Source of the DNA: Vibrio sp. 05-20-BW147
GTDB taxonomy: Bacteria; Pseudomonadota; Gammaproteobacteria; Enterobacterales; Vibrionaceae
Assembly: GCF_013369385.1 (NCBI RefSeq)
Contig: NZ_SZTO01000004.1
Coordinates: 62,001-126,000 of the forward strand
DNA: 64,000 nt
Reading direction: 5' to 3'
Shown: piece after piece, positions 9,836 to 19,426 of the stretch
Layout: each line of letters begins with the position of its first letter
How positions within the stretch are numbered: position 1 is the first letter of the stretch
Notes under the pieces: model-generated
Told to the model about the DNA's origin: nothing
Database searches by the model: none
What the model saw: the letters and a program-made list of their open reading frames with translations, nothing else
Made by a program: the position numbers and the translations under genes

Positions 9836-11623
9836 ATGGATAAAAAGAAACAACGCAGCTTGAATCTGTGGCTCAAACAGCAAAGCAAACTAGCCAAGCG
9901 CTGGTTAATGATTGCCGTTGGCCTTGGCGTACTATCAAGTGTGTTTTTGTTGGCACAAGCCGCCTTGCTCGCCACCATTCTTCATCAATTAATCATTGAG
10001 AAAGTCGACAAACATCAGCTCATTACTCACTTCATCGTTCTTGTAGCACTGATTGGCCTGCGTGCCCTTTGCTCATGGGGCCGCGAGATCGCTGGCTACC
10101 GTTGCGGCGAGCAAATTCGCATCTACATCCGCCAGCTGATTTTCGATAAGCTGCGAGAGCTCGGCCCGGCGTACATCAAAGGCAAGCCAGCTGGCGCATG
10201 GGCAACCTTGGTTCTTGAACAGGTTGAGAATATGCAGGATTTCTTTGCTCGCTATCTGCCGCAAATGTCCTTAGCCGTGCTGGTGCCGTTTGTGATTCTT
10301 ATTGTTGTTTTTCCTGTCAACTGGGCTGCGGGGCTCATTTTCTTGATTACCGCGCCATTGGTCCCTCTATTTATGGCGATGGTCGGCATTAAAGCTGCCG
10401 ACGCAAACAGAAAAAATTTCAAAGCGCTTCAACGTCTGTCTGGTCATTTTTATGATCGCTTACAAGCGATGACGACGATTCGCCTTTTTGATCGTACTCA
10501 CGCTGAAGTCGAAGTAATGCGTGGTGCATCCGAAGTGTTCCGCACTCGAACGATGGACGTATTGAAAATTGCGTTTTTGTCTTCAGCGGTTCTCGAATTC
10601 TTTACTTCGATCTCGATTGCTCTCACTGCCGTTTACTTTGGTTTTGCTTTTATCGGCGAACTTAACTTCGGCGACTATGGTGCAGGCGTTACTCTGTTTT
10701 CGGGTTTGTTTATTTTAATCCTCGCTCCAGAGTTTTATCAACCGCTCCGAGACCTGGGTACTTTCTACCACGCCAAGCAACAAGCGGTGGGTGCAGCAGA
10801 GAGCATCGTTGAGTTCTTGGAAACTGACGTCAGCACAGTGCGCAGCGGCGAGCAAAAAATTGAACAAGGTCAACCTATCACCATCAAAGCGGAACACTTA
10901 GAAGTGTTTTCACCGGAAGGGAAAAAGCTACTTGGCCCAGTGAGTTTTGACATTGCCGCTCAACAAACCACGGCGCTTGTCGGTCCAAGTGGTGCAGGGA
11001 AAACCAGCTTAATTAACGCTTTATTGGGATTTTTGCCGTATCAAGGGTCATTAACCATCAATGGCATCGAAAGAACGGAGCTTGACCTTGCTCAGTGGCG
11101 CAGCCAGATCAGTTGGGTGGGACAAAATCCGCTGCTACTCCATGGAACTATTCGCGACAACGTCAGTTTAGGCAAGTCGGATATCAGCGATACCGATATC
11201 CAAGTGGCACTTGAAAATGCATTTGCTGCCGAGTTTGTAAGCCAGCACGGATTGGATTACGCCATTTCTGATCGTTCTGGGGGCCTATCCGTCGGCCAAG
11301 CACAACGTCTTGCTCTTGCCCGAGCTATGGTACAAAACGGCCAGTTTTGGCTACTCGATGAGCCCACAGCCAGCCTCGATGCTCGCAGCGAACGTTTGGT
11401 GATGCAAGGCCTCGAAGGACAAATCGCAGGTAAAACAGCACTCATGGTCACTCACCAATTAACGCCGCTTAAACAAGTCGATTCCATCCTTGTGATGCGT
11501 GCTGGTGACATCGTTCAAGCAGGCAGTTATGACGAACTTGCTCATCAAGAAGGCTTGTTCCAAGAAATGTTATTGGCTAACCAAGCCCTCAAGCAACTTG
11601 ATAAGGGGAATCTTGATGCGTGA
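9836..11623 (+). CDS. cydD: Cysteine/glutathione exporter ABC subunit CydD
   Basis: One half of the heterodimeric inner-membrane ABC exporter CydDC, which moves cysteine and glutathione to the periplasm and is needed to assemble cytochrome bd oxidase. The 595-aa protein has a six-TM exporter domain (about residues 20-320) and an ATPase domain with Walker A GPSGAGKTS, signature LSVGQAQRLALARA and Walker B LLDEPTASLD. The signature has V where LSGGQ is usual, which I recall as common in CydD. The ATG at 9836 follows only a weak ribosome binding site. The stop overlaps the cydC start by 8 bases, so the subunits are translationally coupled. Confidence 0.95.
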   Translation: MDKKKQRSLNLWLKQQSKLAKRWLMIAVGLGVLSSVFLLAQAALLATILHQLIIEKVDKHQLITHFIVLVALIGLRALCSWGREIAGYRCGEQIRIYIRQLIFDKLRELGPAYIKGKPAGAWATLVLEQVENMQDFFARYLPQMSLAVLVPFVILIVVFPVNWAAGLIFLITAPLVPLFMAMVGIKAADANRKNFKALQRLSGHFYDRLQAMTTIRLFDRTHAEVEVMRGASEVFRTRTMDVLKIAFLSSAVLEFFTSISIALTAVYFGFAFIGELNFGDYGAGVTLFSGLFILILAPEFYQPLRDLGTFYHAKQQAVGAAESIVEFLETDVSTVRSGEQKIEQGQPITIKAEHLEVFSPEGKKLLGPVSFDIAAQQTTALVGPSGAGKTSLINALLGFLPYQGSLTINGIERTELDLAQWRSQISWVGQNPLLLHGTIRDNVSLGKSDISDTDIQVALENAFAAEFVSQHGLDYAISDRSGGLSVGQAQRLALARAMVQNGQFWLLDEPTASLDARSERLVMQGLEGQIAGKTALMVTHQLTPLKQVDSILVMRAGDIVQAGSYDELAHQEGLFQEMLLANQALKQLDKGNLDA

Positions 11624-13337
11624 TTTAATTCCCTTCCTAAAACTGTATAAGAAACACTGGTTTGGTCTCTCTCTAGGGATGCTACTGGCGTTTTTAACGC
11701 TGTTCGCTTCTATTGGCCTGCTGACTTTGTCAGGCTGGTTTCTTTCTGCCGCAGCCATTGCCGGATTGACCATTGCTCGTGAAACGTTCAACTACATGCT
11801 GCCTGGGGCGTTTGTGCGTGGTTTTGCAATGGGACGAACAGCGGGACGTTGGGGTGAAAGAGTGGTCAGTCATAACGCGACCTTCAAGCTCTTGACTGAT
11901 CTGCGTATTTTCTTTTTCTCTAAGTTAGCGCCGCTGATCCCAGGACGAGTCTCCAATCTTCGTGACGCCGATTTGCTTAACCGCTTGGTAGCAGACATTG
12001 ACGCAATGGATCATGTTTATTTGCGTTTGATCAGCCCTATGGTCGTCGGCACAATTGGCATACTGGGCTTAACGGCCGTGCTGTGTTGGTTTGATATGAC
12101 ATTGGGCCTGACACTGGGTGCCATTCTTACTCTGTTACTGCTACTCTGGCCTGTCCTTTTCTACAAGCTAGGGAAAAGCAATGGACAAGCGCTAACCCAC
12201 AATAAAGCAGAGCTGCGTGTTGCAACGTTGGACTGGTTGCAAGGTTACAGTGAACTGACGCTCTTTGGTGCCGAATCACGCTACCACCACGCTATTTTGC
12301 ACGCACAAGAGAAATTACTGAAAAACCAATACTTCAACGCCCATTTTTCTGGTTTGGCACAAGCGTTATTGATGCTCGCAAACGGTTGGACCTTGGTATT
12401 GATGCTTTGGCTTGCTGCAGATGGCGTTGGTGGTAATGCACCCGATCCTATGATTGCACTAGTGGCCTTCGCCACCATGGCAAGCGTAGAGCTGCTCATG
12501 CCAATTGCGGGCGCTTTCCAGCACCTTGGTCAAACCTTAACGTCCGCCCGTCGCCTCAATGAAGTTATTCTGGCTGAACCTGAAGTCCGTTTTGCCAAGG
12601 AGGATGTGGCTCACTCTGGTGAATATTCTATTGACTATCAGGCCGTATCGTTCAAATACCCGGATAGCCAAAGTATGGCATTGAGCAATGTTAGCTTGAC
12701 GATTCCAGCCCAGCACAAAGTGGCCATTGTCGGCCAAACAGGCTCAGGAAAATCAACCTTGCTGCAACTGCTCAATCGTTATTGGGATGTTAATCAAGGC
12801 TCTATCTTGCTTGCAGGCAAACCGATCACCGAGTGGAGTGAAAACCAGCTGCGCCGCTCCATCAGTGTTGTCAGTCAACGTGTAGATATCTTAAACGGAT
12901 CGTTACGAGACAATTTATTGATGGCCTCCCCTAGCGCAACCGACGAACAATTGTCTGACATGCTCACCAAAGTCGGGCTAGAAAAACTGCTCGACGATAA
13001 CGGGCTATCCGCATGGCTTGGCGAAGGTGGTCGGCAGTTATCAGGTGGTGAAAAACGCCGTATCGGCATTGCAAGAGCCTTGCTACACAATGCACCAATC
13101 TTACTGCTTGATGAACCAACAGAGGGCTTAGATAAGCAGACGGAACAGCAGATCATGCAGTTACTTGAAGCGCACTTTGACGGAAAAACCGTGCTCTTCA
13201 TTACACACCGCTTGGTCAACCTCGACAAAATGGACAGCATTTGCCTAATCGAACAAGGTGAGATTGTCGAATATGGTCACCATCAAGCACTTTTAGCCGC
13301 TCGTGGTCGCTATTTCGAACTCAACCAAACGCTGTAG
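11616..13337 (+). CDS. cydC: Cysteine/glutathione exporter ABC subunit CydC
   Basis: Partner of CydD in the CydDC exporter; inner membrane. The 573-aa protein has an exporter TM domain (about residues 15-320) and an ATPase domain with GQTGSGKST, LSGGEKRRIGIARAL and LLLDEPTEGLD. The frame is open well upstream inside cydD, but the real start is ATG 11616 (MRDLIPFLKLYKKHWFG), with AAGGGGA six bases before it. The coding end is followed by a bidirectional terminator shared with serC. Confidence 0.95.
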   Translation: MRDLIPFLKLYKKHWFGLSLGMLLAFLTLFASIGLLTLSGWFLSAAAIAGLTIARETFNYMLPGAFVRGFAMGRTAGRWGERVVSHNATFKLLTDLRIFFFSKLAPLIPGRVSNLRDADLLNRLVADIDAMDHVYLRLISPMVVGTIGILGLTAVLCWFDMTLGLTLGAILTLLLLLWPVLFYKLGKSNGQALTHNKAELRVATLDWLQGYSELTLFGAESRYHHAILHAQEKLLKNQYFNAHFSGLAQALLMLANGWTLVLMLWLAADGVGGNAPDPMIALVAFATMASVELLMPIAGAFQHLGQTLTSARRLNEVILAEPEVRFAKEDVAHSGEYSIDYQAVSFKYPDSQSMALSNVSLTIPAQHKVAIVGQTGSGKSTLLQLLNRYWDVNQGSILLAGKPITEWSENQLRRSISVVSQRVDILNGSLRDNLLMASPSATDEQLSDMLTKVGLEKLLDDNGLSAWLGEGGRQLSGGEKRRIGIARALLHNAPILLLDEPTEGLDKQTEQQIMQLLEAHFDGKTVLFITHRLVNLDKMDSICLIEQGEIVEYGHHQALLAARGRYFELNQTL

Positions 13338-13413
13338 ACTGCACCGCCAGCGCCTCTTAAATGGCTGGGTAGTATTATTACTTAGCCATCAATAGGAAAA
13401 TGGCAAACAAGAA

Positions 13414-13447
13414 AAAGGGAAGTGCTGACGCACTTCCCTTTGTTTTT
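13414..13447. terminator. Bidirectional terminator between cydC and serC
   Basis: A 12-bp stem, AAAGGGAAGTGC / GCACTTCCCTTT, with T-rich sequence on the plus side and A-rich (T on minus) on the other. It can stop transcription from both convergent units. Confidence 0.88.
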
Positions 13448-13466
13448 CTCATCTATCGCGCTGAAA

Positions 13467-14561
13467 TTACGCGTTTTCTTGCTCAAACTGACGCATGAAA
13501 TCGACTAACGCCTTCACACCTTCAATTGGCATTGCGTTGTAAATGGAGGCGCGCATGCCACCCACTACTCGGTGACCTTTTAGTGATTTGAGACCCAACG
13601 CTTCGGCTTCTTTCAAGAATTTCGCGTCTAGCTCTGGTTTCACCATTTGGAATGGAACATTCATCAAAGAGCGGTTATCTGAATGAACGTTATTGATGTA
13701 GAAGTCTGACTGATCGATGTAGTTGTAAAGTATGGCTGCTTTTTCACGATTGACCTGCTCAATCGCTTTCACCCCACCCTGCGCTTTCAACCATTTGAAA
13801 ACAAGGCCAGATAAGTACCAGGCAAAAGTTGGTGGCGTGTTAAACATCGAGTCTTGTTCTGCCAACACTTTGTAATTGAGAATACTTGGCAATACTTCTT
13901 TCGCCAAACCAAGCAAATCGTCACGTACAATGGCAATCGCAATACCAGAAGGACCGATATTTTTTTGCGCACCTGCGTAAATCACACCGTATTTTGAGAC
14001 ATCAATTTCACGCGACAAAATGGTCGAAGACATATCGGCAACGATCGGCTTATCCGTCACTGGAAGATCATTGATCTCAATGCCATCAATGGTTTCATTG
14101 GGACAAAAATGCACGTAAGCCGCATCAGGATGAATTTGCCATTCTGAGGCAGGTAGTACCGCTTGCTTACCGTCTTTTTCTGCTTTGGCAACAAAGACAT
14201 CCGGCTGACAGTATTTTTTCGCTTCTTCGACAGCACTTTCTGCCCAATAGCCCGCATCAATGTAGGTCGCCGTCGTCGCGTCACCTAGCAGATTCAGCGG
14301 CACGGCCGCAAATTGAGCGCGCGCACCACCTTGGCAGAAAAGAACTTTGTAATTATCAGGGATATTCAGTAGATCGCGGAGATCTTGCTCAGATTGCTCT
14401 GCGACTGCAATAAACTCTTTGCTACGGTGGCTGATTTCCATAACGGAAGTGCCTAGCCCTTGCCAGTTCAACAATTCTTGTTGCGCCTGCTGCATAACAG
14501 GCTTCGGTAGTGCTGCTGGTCCGGCACTAAAGTTAAATACGTTGTCCGTATTTTGTTCCAT
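13467..14561 (-). CDS. serC: Phosphoserine aminotransferase
   Basis: PLP enzyme converting 3-phosphohydroxypyruvate to phosphoserine in serine synthesis; it also acts in pyridoxal phosphate synthesis. Cytosolic, 364 aa, typical. The N terminus [11 protein letters not shown] is the family hallmark and the PLP Lys lies in [12 protein letters not shown]. The frame opens upstream at 14603, but ATG 14561 ([15 protein letters not shown]) gives the family length, with AGGAG 11 bases upstream. No aroA or gyrA neighbour follows, unlike the enteric serC-aroA operon. Confidence 0.95.
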   Translation of the reverse strand: MEQNTDNVFNFSAGPAALPKPVMQQAQQELLNWQGLGTSVMEISHRSKEFIAVAEQSEQDLRDLLNIPDNYKVLFCQGGARAQFAAVPLNLLGDATTATYIDAGYWAESAVEEAKKYCQPDVFVAKAEKDGKQAVLPASEWQIHPDAAYVHFCPNETIDGIEINDLPVTDKPIVADMSSTILSREIDVSKYGVIYAGAQKNIGPSGIAIAIVRDDLLGLAKEVLPSILNYKVLAEQDSMFNTPPTFAWYLSGLVFKWLKAQGGVKAIEQVNREKAAILYNYIDQSDFYINNVHSDNRSLMNVPFQMVKPELDAKFLKEAEALGLKSLKGHRVVGGMRASIYNAMPIEGVKALVDFMRQFEQENA

Positions 14562-14635
14562 GACGCTCTTTGCTCCTGCTCGATATTTAGAAAAACTCTG
14601 CAAGTAATATCACGTTTTTCACCGCTTAAAAACAA

Positions 14636-14662
14636 GAAAAGAGGTCTTATGACCTCTTTTTT
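14636..14662 (-). terminator. Intrinsic terminator after the DUF945 gene
   Basis: Stem AAAAGAGGTC / GACCTCTTTT with a 4-base loop, immediately after the DUF945 stop on the minus strand. It separates that gene from serC. Confidence 0.85.
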
Positions 14663-14688
14663 ATTCAAACCGCCTAAATGAGTAATTA

Positions 14689-15948
14689 TTACATTAAGGC
14701 CGGCATTAACAATGCAAGTAACGGGAACTGTTGACCATTGTCAAACATCAGCTTTCCTTCGCCAATTTTCGCTTTTAGCGCGTAGCCACCCTCAACTTGC
14801 TGTAAAAGTTCCATCACCAGTAACTCATCCACCCCTTCTTGAATAAACGGATATTCAGTGATCAGTTCATCGCTGAAGAAGGTTCTCAGATCACCCGTCA
14901 TTGAGGTCATGATTTTCATTGGATCTTGAGTCACTTGAGCCGTTCCCTGCGGCATCGATAAGTTCCACGTATTTTCAAACACACCTTCACCCAGCTTCAA
15001 TGATAAATCGGTGACAGCGACATCAAACCCTTTCTCAAACAGCGTGTCGACATAGGGCATCAACCCATCGACATCCTCTTGTGTCAGTGTGTTCGCGCTT
15101 TGGTAAACATCCATGAGCTTGTCGAAAGATTGCATATCTAAATTGGTCAATGAAAAATCCAAGTTGAGATCTTCGATCTCACTGCCATCCGACATCAATA
15201 ACTTGGTCGCTTTAAATTTAAGGGTACTTGCTAAACGTTCCCCTTTCGCATCAGGTGTGGTTTCACCCACATATTGGGCATCGTATACGCCAAACAAAGG
15301 TTGCGCTGAAGCATCTTCAACTTGGAACTCACCTAGGCGAATATCTTGCTGTCCAAGCCAATAGCCTTTTTTGTGTTTGCCTTTGCCATTGCCACTCAAG
15401 TTCGCGATATGCAACGACTCACCACTGGCAAAATCAAACTGAATCGAAGGAATATCAAGCACAAAGTCAATGTCACCGAGCACAGTCGCATTGCCTGAAA
15501 GCTTCATCGGTGCGGTAGAAACCGCAACACCCTCACTGTCACTAACAAAATGCCAGCTATCCATCATCGCAACGAAATCCGTGTTGCCATTGAGCTGCGT
15601 TGTCGCATCAATACGAAGTGGTAACGCCTGCTCTCCCAGCAAATCTGACTGAGAACGAATGGATGTAAGCCCATGCGTGAGCAACGACTGCATCTCATAC
15701 ACCAGAGGTAAACCATCTGCAGTGAGCTGTTCAATCAACATTGGGTCCGTCACAGTGTAACGAGTTAATACTGATGACTGGAGGTAACCACGATCATATT
15801 TGACGATTTCTGCTTTGAGCTGAGCACCGTTAACGTTCTCAACGGCATCTTCAATTACATTTTGGCCAATCTGGCCGACAGCCAGCGGCCAGCACAGTGC
15901 AAGGGAGATGGCACCACCAACGGCACCAATTTTCTTTAAGTTGTTCAT
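14689..15948 (-). CDS. YdgA-like DUF945 envelope protein
   Basis: 419 aa, DUF945 family, related to enteric YdgA. It has an N-terminal signal sequence or anchor (about residues 5-24, GAVGGAISLALCWPLAVG) followed by a large periplasmic region with the repeating beta pattern of this family (VKYDRGYLQSSVLTRYTV near the N terminus is diagnostic). Function is not established; some relatives affect motility or the envelope. It is monocistronic, with its own terminator on the downstream side, and transcribed towards serC. The Shine-Dalgarno is weak. Confidence 0.85.
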   Translation of the reverse strand: MNNLKKIGAVGGAISLALCWPLAVGQIGQNVIEDAVENVNGAQLKAEIVKYDRGYLQSSVLTRYTVTDPMLIEQLTADGLPLVYEMQSLLTHGLTSIRSQSDLLGEQALPLRIDATTQLNGNTDFVAMMDSWHFVSDSEGVAVSTAPMKLSGNATVLGDIDFVLDIPSIQFDFASGESLHIANLSGNGKGKHKKGYWLGQQDIRLGEFQVEDASAQPLFGVYDAQYVGETTPDAKGERLASTLKFKATKLLMSDGSEIEDLNLDFSLTNLDMQSFDKLMDVYQSANTLTQEDVDGLMPYVDTLFEKGFDVAVTDLSLKLGEGVFENTWNLSMPQGTAQVTQDPMKIMTSMTGDLRTFFSDELITEYPFIQEGVDELLVMELLQQVEGGYALKAKIGEGKLMFDNGQQFPLLALLMPALM

Positions 15949-16137
15949 AGTGTCACTTACTTGTGAAGAGTTGCGTTGAGTCTACCTTATCTATGCTTAG
16001 GTTAAAACATTGAGATAAATCAGACTATTGCTAAGAACAACAGAATGACTGACGAAATTCAAGCTCAGCTCTCAATCATTTTCGTCACTTCCTGTTAACT
16101 TATCTTAGTCGCTATTTGTTCGTTATGATGAGGCCCT

Positions 16138-18081
16138 GTGAATCGCTACGCTATTTTGTGTTTAGACAATAATCCAATCAGCATCGAGCAGTTTCGCCAA
16201 GAGCTCTCGACGTTTGCTCATAAATTTGATGTATTTACCGCAGATTCTCTTGAAGAGGCGCACAACGCTATTGAATATTTGGAGCAAGCAAACCAGACCA
16301 TGGCACTGGTGATCGCCAGTCATCACAGTGAGTTTGACGGGGTGGAGTTTTTAATTGGCCTCGATAGCAACCCAAGAACAGAAGATGCAAGACGCATTCT
16401 TATCAGTTGTTCGAGTGACATCGCTGCAATTCTCACCGCAGTAAATGAAGGTCGCCTCGACCACTGCCTTACCAAGCCTCTTCCTGATCAAATCCTGTTT
16501 CAAACCGCGCTAAAAGAGTTAACGCAATTTATTCTCAAGTTCGAAAAAGAGGATCTCCTCAGTTACAGCTCAGTGCTCGATCAAAATCGATTGTTGAGAG
16601 CACACATAGAAAATCAGATGCGTCATTACCAAGCGGGTTTTATTCACGATTATCACACGCTCTCTGACGCAGAATTAACGGAACGGTTCACCAACGCACT
16701 GCAAAGCTTTTTCAAAGAGAAAGACGAAACTCGCGCCTGTCGAACCTACTCGCCAGACCACTTATTGACGGTCGAAGGCGAAGCGAACAAATTTCTTTGG
16801 TTTATCACCTCAGGCGAAGTAGCGTTGTATAAACGTGATGAACTGGGGATGCAAAGAGAAGTCGTACGACACAAAAAAGGCAACTTGGTCGGTGGCATGT
16901 CATTCGTCACCGGCGAGAAATCGTTCTCAACCGCCCTCACTCTCACCAAGACGGAAGTGATCAAATTAGATCGCAACGTTTTTGCCCAAGTGATGCAATC
17001 CGATTCCAACCTTTTGCCTCTGTTTACCAACCTGTTGCTACGACACTTTAACCGGCGTTTGCAACGCAGTATCAATACCAAACTGCAGTTGCAAAAAACC
17101 CTCGAGTCCTTGGAATCGGCACATCAGCAACTGATTGAAAAAGAGAAAATGGCCATGCTTGGGCAGTTAGTTGCAGGGGTCGCGCATGAGCTAAATAACC
17201 CCATTGCCGCCATATTAAGGGGAATAGAGAACCTCAACAGTCATTTAGAGCAGGTGCTGGCACTCAATAAGCAGGATGCTCTGACCATGAAAGGCGTAGC
17301 TTTGCTTGAAAACGCCAAACTGAGCAAACCCATGTCGACCTCGGCACAAAGGGAAAAAGTCACCGCACTCATGTCGTTGATTGATAACCGCACGATAGCG
17401 AAAAAACTCGTCACGTTAGGACTCGATTCCGATACCGAACTACTTAGCCGGGTCAAACGCCAACCAGCACAAGGAGCTCAAGAATTGGAAACCCTCGAGC
17501 ACTACCATTTCATCGGAAATGCTTTGCGTTCGATTGATGTTTGCTCAGGTCGTATCGCCGATATGGTGAAAAGCCTGAAAGGCTATGCGCGTGCGGATGA
17601 TGAAAAAACACATATCGCAGACATCCACGAAGGTATCGAAGATACCCTGGTCATTTTTGAGAACAAACTCAAGCGCCATCAAGTCACTACCGAATATTGC
17701 GACATTCCGCCCATCTATTGTCAGCCCATCGCACTGCAGCAAGTGTGGACCAACATGATTTCCAATGCATTAGATGCGATGCCAGAACACGGGCAATTAG
17801 AGATCAAAACCCAAGTACAAGATTCAAAACACAAGTCGTACGTTACGGTTTCGTTCAAGGATAATGGGTGCGGCATTCCACTCGAACAGCAGTCCACCAT
17901 ATTTGAACTGAACTACACCACCAAAAAAGAAGGTAATTTCGGCCTTGGCATTGGTCTGTCTATTTGCCATCAAATCATTCATAGCCATGGAGGCTGGATA
18001 GAGGTGGATTCTATCCCCGAGCAGTACACCTGCATGACCATCTGGCTTCCCCTGCTATCAGAAGGAACATCCCATGAATAA
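16138..18081 (+). CDS. Hybrid histidine kinase: pseudo-receiver, cNMP-like domain, HisKA-HATPase
   Basis: 647-aa soluble sensor kinase without TM segments. Domains in order: a receiver-like domain (about 1-130); a cyclic-nucleotide-binding-like domain (about 185-305); a short coiled coil; a dimerisation/phosphoacceptor domain with H350 in VAHELNNP, containing a long insert; and an HATPase domain with NMISNALDAM, DNGCGIP and GLGIGLSIC. The receiver lacks the phosphoacceptor Asp: S61 aligns with it although the Lys of TKP remains. The cNMP domain lacks the usual Glu and Arg of the phosphate cassette (GNLVGGMSF). The start is GTG 16138. The stop overlaps the downstream response-regulator gene by 8 bases, so that protein is the likely partner. 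Confidence 0.9.
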   Translation: MNRYAILCLDNNPISIEQFRQELSTFAHKFDVFTADSLEEAHNAIEYLEQANQTMALVIASHHSEFDGVEFLIGLDSNPRTEDARRILISCSSDIAAILTAVNEGRLDHCLTKPLPDQILFQTALKELTQFILKFEKEDLLSYSSVLDQNRLLRAHIENQMRHYQAGFIHDYHTLSDAELTERFTNALQSFFKEKDETRACRTYSPDHLLTVEGEANKFLWFITSGEVALYKRDELGMQREVVRHKKGNLVGGMSFVTGEKSFSTALTLTKTEVIKLDRNVFAQVMQSDSNLLPLFTNLLLRHFNRRLQRSINTKLQLQKTLESLESAHQQLIEKEKMAMLGQLVAGVAHELNNPIAAILRGIENLNSHLEQVLALNKQDALTMKGVALLENAKLSKPMSTSAQREKVTALMSLIDNRTIAKKLVTLGLDSDTELLSRVKRQPAQGAQELETLEHYHFIGNALRSIDVCSGRIADMVKSLKGYARADDEKTHIADIHEGIEDTLVIFENKLKRHQVTTEYCDIPPIYCQPIALQQVWTNMISNALDAMPEHGQLEIKTQVQDSKHKSYVTVSFKDNGCGIPLEQQSTIFELNYTTKKEGNFGLGIGLSICHQIIHSHGGWIEVDSIPEQYTCMTIWLPLLSEGTSHE

Positions 18082-18571
18082 GTATCTGATTTTATGTGTC
18101 GATGATGAGAGAGAAGTGCTCGATAGCGTGCTTCAAGATCTTGCACCATTTGAAGAGCATTTCCTACTAGAAGGCGCTGAATCGGTCGCTGAAGCCCGCA
18201 GCGTCATCGAACAATGTGATGACGAAGGTGTACCGCTGGCGTTGATTCTGTGCGACCACATTATGCCCGAACAAACTGGTATTAGCTTCCTCATTGAGCT
18301 CAGTAGTCACGAGCATACACGGCGAGCAAGAAAAGTGCTGTTAACTGGGCAAGCCGGACTCGAAGACACCGTCGAAGCGGTGAATCATGCCAGCTTAGAT
18401 TTTTACATCGCGAAACCTTGGCATGGTGAAGATCTGCGTCAGGCAATTAAGAACCAACTGACTTCTTACGTGATTGAACATGACGACAATTTATTGTCAT
18501 GGACTTCCATCTTGGATCCAGAGCGGATACTCAACGCGATGGCAGAAAAGCGCAGTTCATTTGGTGAATAA
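18074..18571 (+). CDS. Single-domain-type response regulator with conserved tail
   Basis: 165 aa. It has a complete receiver: the acidic pair in CVDDE, phosphoacceptor Asp in LILCDHIMPE, the Thr in LLTGQ and Lys in YIAKPW. The roughly 45-residue tail after the receiver (NLLSWTSILDPERIL) matches the corresponding segment after the pseudo-receiver of the upstream kinase (DLLSYSSVLDQNRLL), so the two N-terminal regions look like paralogues. There is no DNA-binding or enzymatic output domain, so it probably signals by protein contact or phosphotransfer. Translation is coupled to the kinase gene. Confidence 0.88.
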   Translation: MNKYLILCVDDEREVLDSVLQDLAPFEEHFLLEGAESVAEARSVIEQCDDEGVPLALILCDHIMPEQTGISFLIELSSHEHTRRARKVLLTGQAGLEDTVEAVNHASLDFYIAKPWHGEDLRQAIKNQLTSYVIEHDDNLLSWTSILDPERILNAMAEKRSSFGE

Positions 18572-18617
18572 CCAGCGCTTTAACAATGTGTTATTCGCTG
18601 AATAGCAACAGGTAGGG

Positions 18618-18632
18618 TGGCATTGATTTTGC
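18618..18632 (+). promoter_or_regulatory. Candidate sigma-54 promoter motif
   Basis: TGGCATTGATTTTGC has GG and GC separated by exactly 10 bases, with TGGCA and TTGC halves matching the -24/-12 consensus apart from T for C in the first box. It lies about 145 bases before the outer-membrane protein gene. Chance occurrence cannot be excluded. Confidence 0.35.
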
Positions 18633-18719
18633 TTAATTATTGGCTAGACGACAAAAGAATGGCATTTTTTATTGGTGACTTGTCTGCAAGTTGATTAAGA
18701 TGTCGCAATTGAATTATGC

Positions 18720-18740
18720 GTTGAGCAGCCTAGGCTCAAC
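18720..18740 (+). repeat. Hairpin in the leader of the outer-membrane protein gene
   Basis: Perfect 7-bp inverted repeat GTTGAGC / GCTCAAC with a 7-base spacer, about 36 bases before the ATG. It has no T-run, so it is not a terminator. It could be an operator or an mRNA structure. Confidence 0.4.
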
Positions 18741-18776
18741 CGGGAAGTAACAAAATAAAGAAGGTTTACCATCATT

Positions 18777-19325
18777 ATGCGTAAGACAATTCTAGCTGCA
18801 GCTCTGCTGATTGCATCTGGCCACGCCATGGCGAAGGAAGATCCAAACCGCCCTGCTACCATGAGCAACTTTAGTTACGACTATGTCGAAGCCCGTATCG
18901 GCGCTAGCCCAATGACATTTGGTGCTGCTTACAGCAAATCCGTCCATCCAAATGCACACATCATCGCGCGCATCGATTCAGAGTTTGAAAGTGATTTCGA
19001 CGCAGCGGCAGGTTTTGGCTTTCACTCTCCAATCAACAACTGGGCTGATTTGACTGGTGCAATGCTCATGCGCATTGTTGAACCTGCGAACGCAAGCAGT
19101 TCAGACATCGGTATGGAACTGAACTTAGGTATTCGCCAATGGCTTGGTCCTCAACTTGAAGTGGGTGGTAAAGTTGGTTACGTCTCTATTGATAACGACG
19201 ATGACTGGATTGGTTCTGCGTACGCTCGTTTCCATTCGACGGAACTCTTTTCAATCGGTGTAGAAGCGCGCATTAACGATTTTTACGATGACCAATTGAT
19301 GTTTACCACTCGCTTTAAGTTCTAA
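18777..19325 (+). CDS. Small outer-membrane beta-barrel protein
   Basis: 182 aa with a clear signal peptide (MRKTILAAALLIASGHAMA, cleavage before KEDPN) and alternating amphipathic strands ending in the C-terminal aromatic TTRFKF typical of BAM-inserted barrels. The size fits an 8-stranded barrel of the OmpW/OmpX class, but I do not recognise a named family. It lies just downstream of the kinase/regulator pair and is followed by an intrinsic terminator. It could be a target of that system or of the candidate sigma-54 promoter upstream (inference). Confidence 0.8.
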   Translation: MRKTILAAALLIASGHAMAKEDPNRPATMSNFSYDYVEARIGASPMTFGAAYSKSVHPNAHIIARIDSEFESDFDAAAGFGFHSPINNWADLTGAMLMRIVEPANASSSDIGMELNLGIRQWLGPQLEVGGKVGYVSIDNDDDWIGSAYARFHSTELFSIGVEARINDFYDDQLMFTTRFKF

Positions 19326-19347
19326 TCGTCACCCGTACACCGATGAT

Positions 19348-19380
19348 AAACCGAGGCGCTTAGACACCTCGGTTTTTTTT
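19348..19380 (+). terminator. Intrinsic terminator after the outer-membrane protein gene
   Basis: Stem AAACCGAGG / CCTCGGTTT with an 8-9 base loop and a T8 run. On the minus strand it is a weaker candidate for the end of the tad operon. Confidence 0.88.
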
Positions 19381-19426
19381 CTTCTGACTCTGTCTTGCCG
19401 TCCCGTTTTCGCTATCCGCTACGCCA

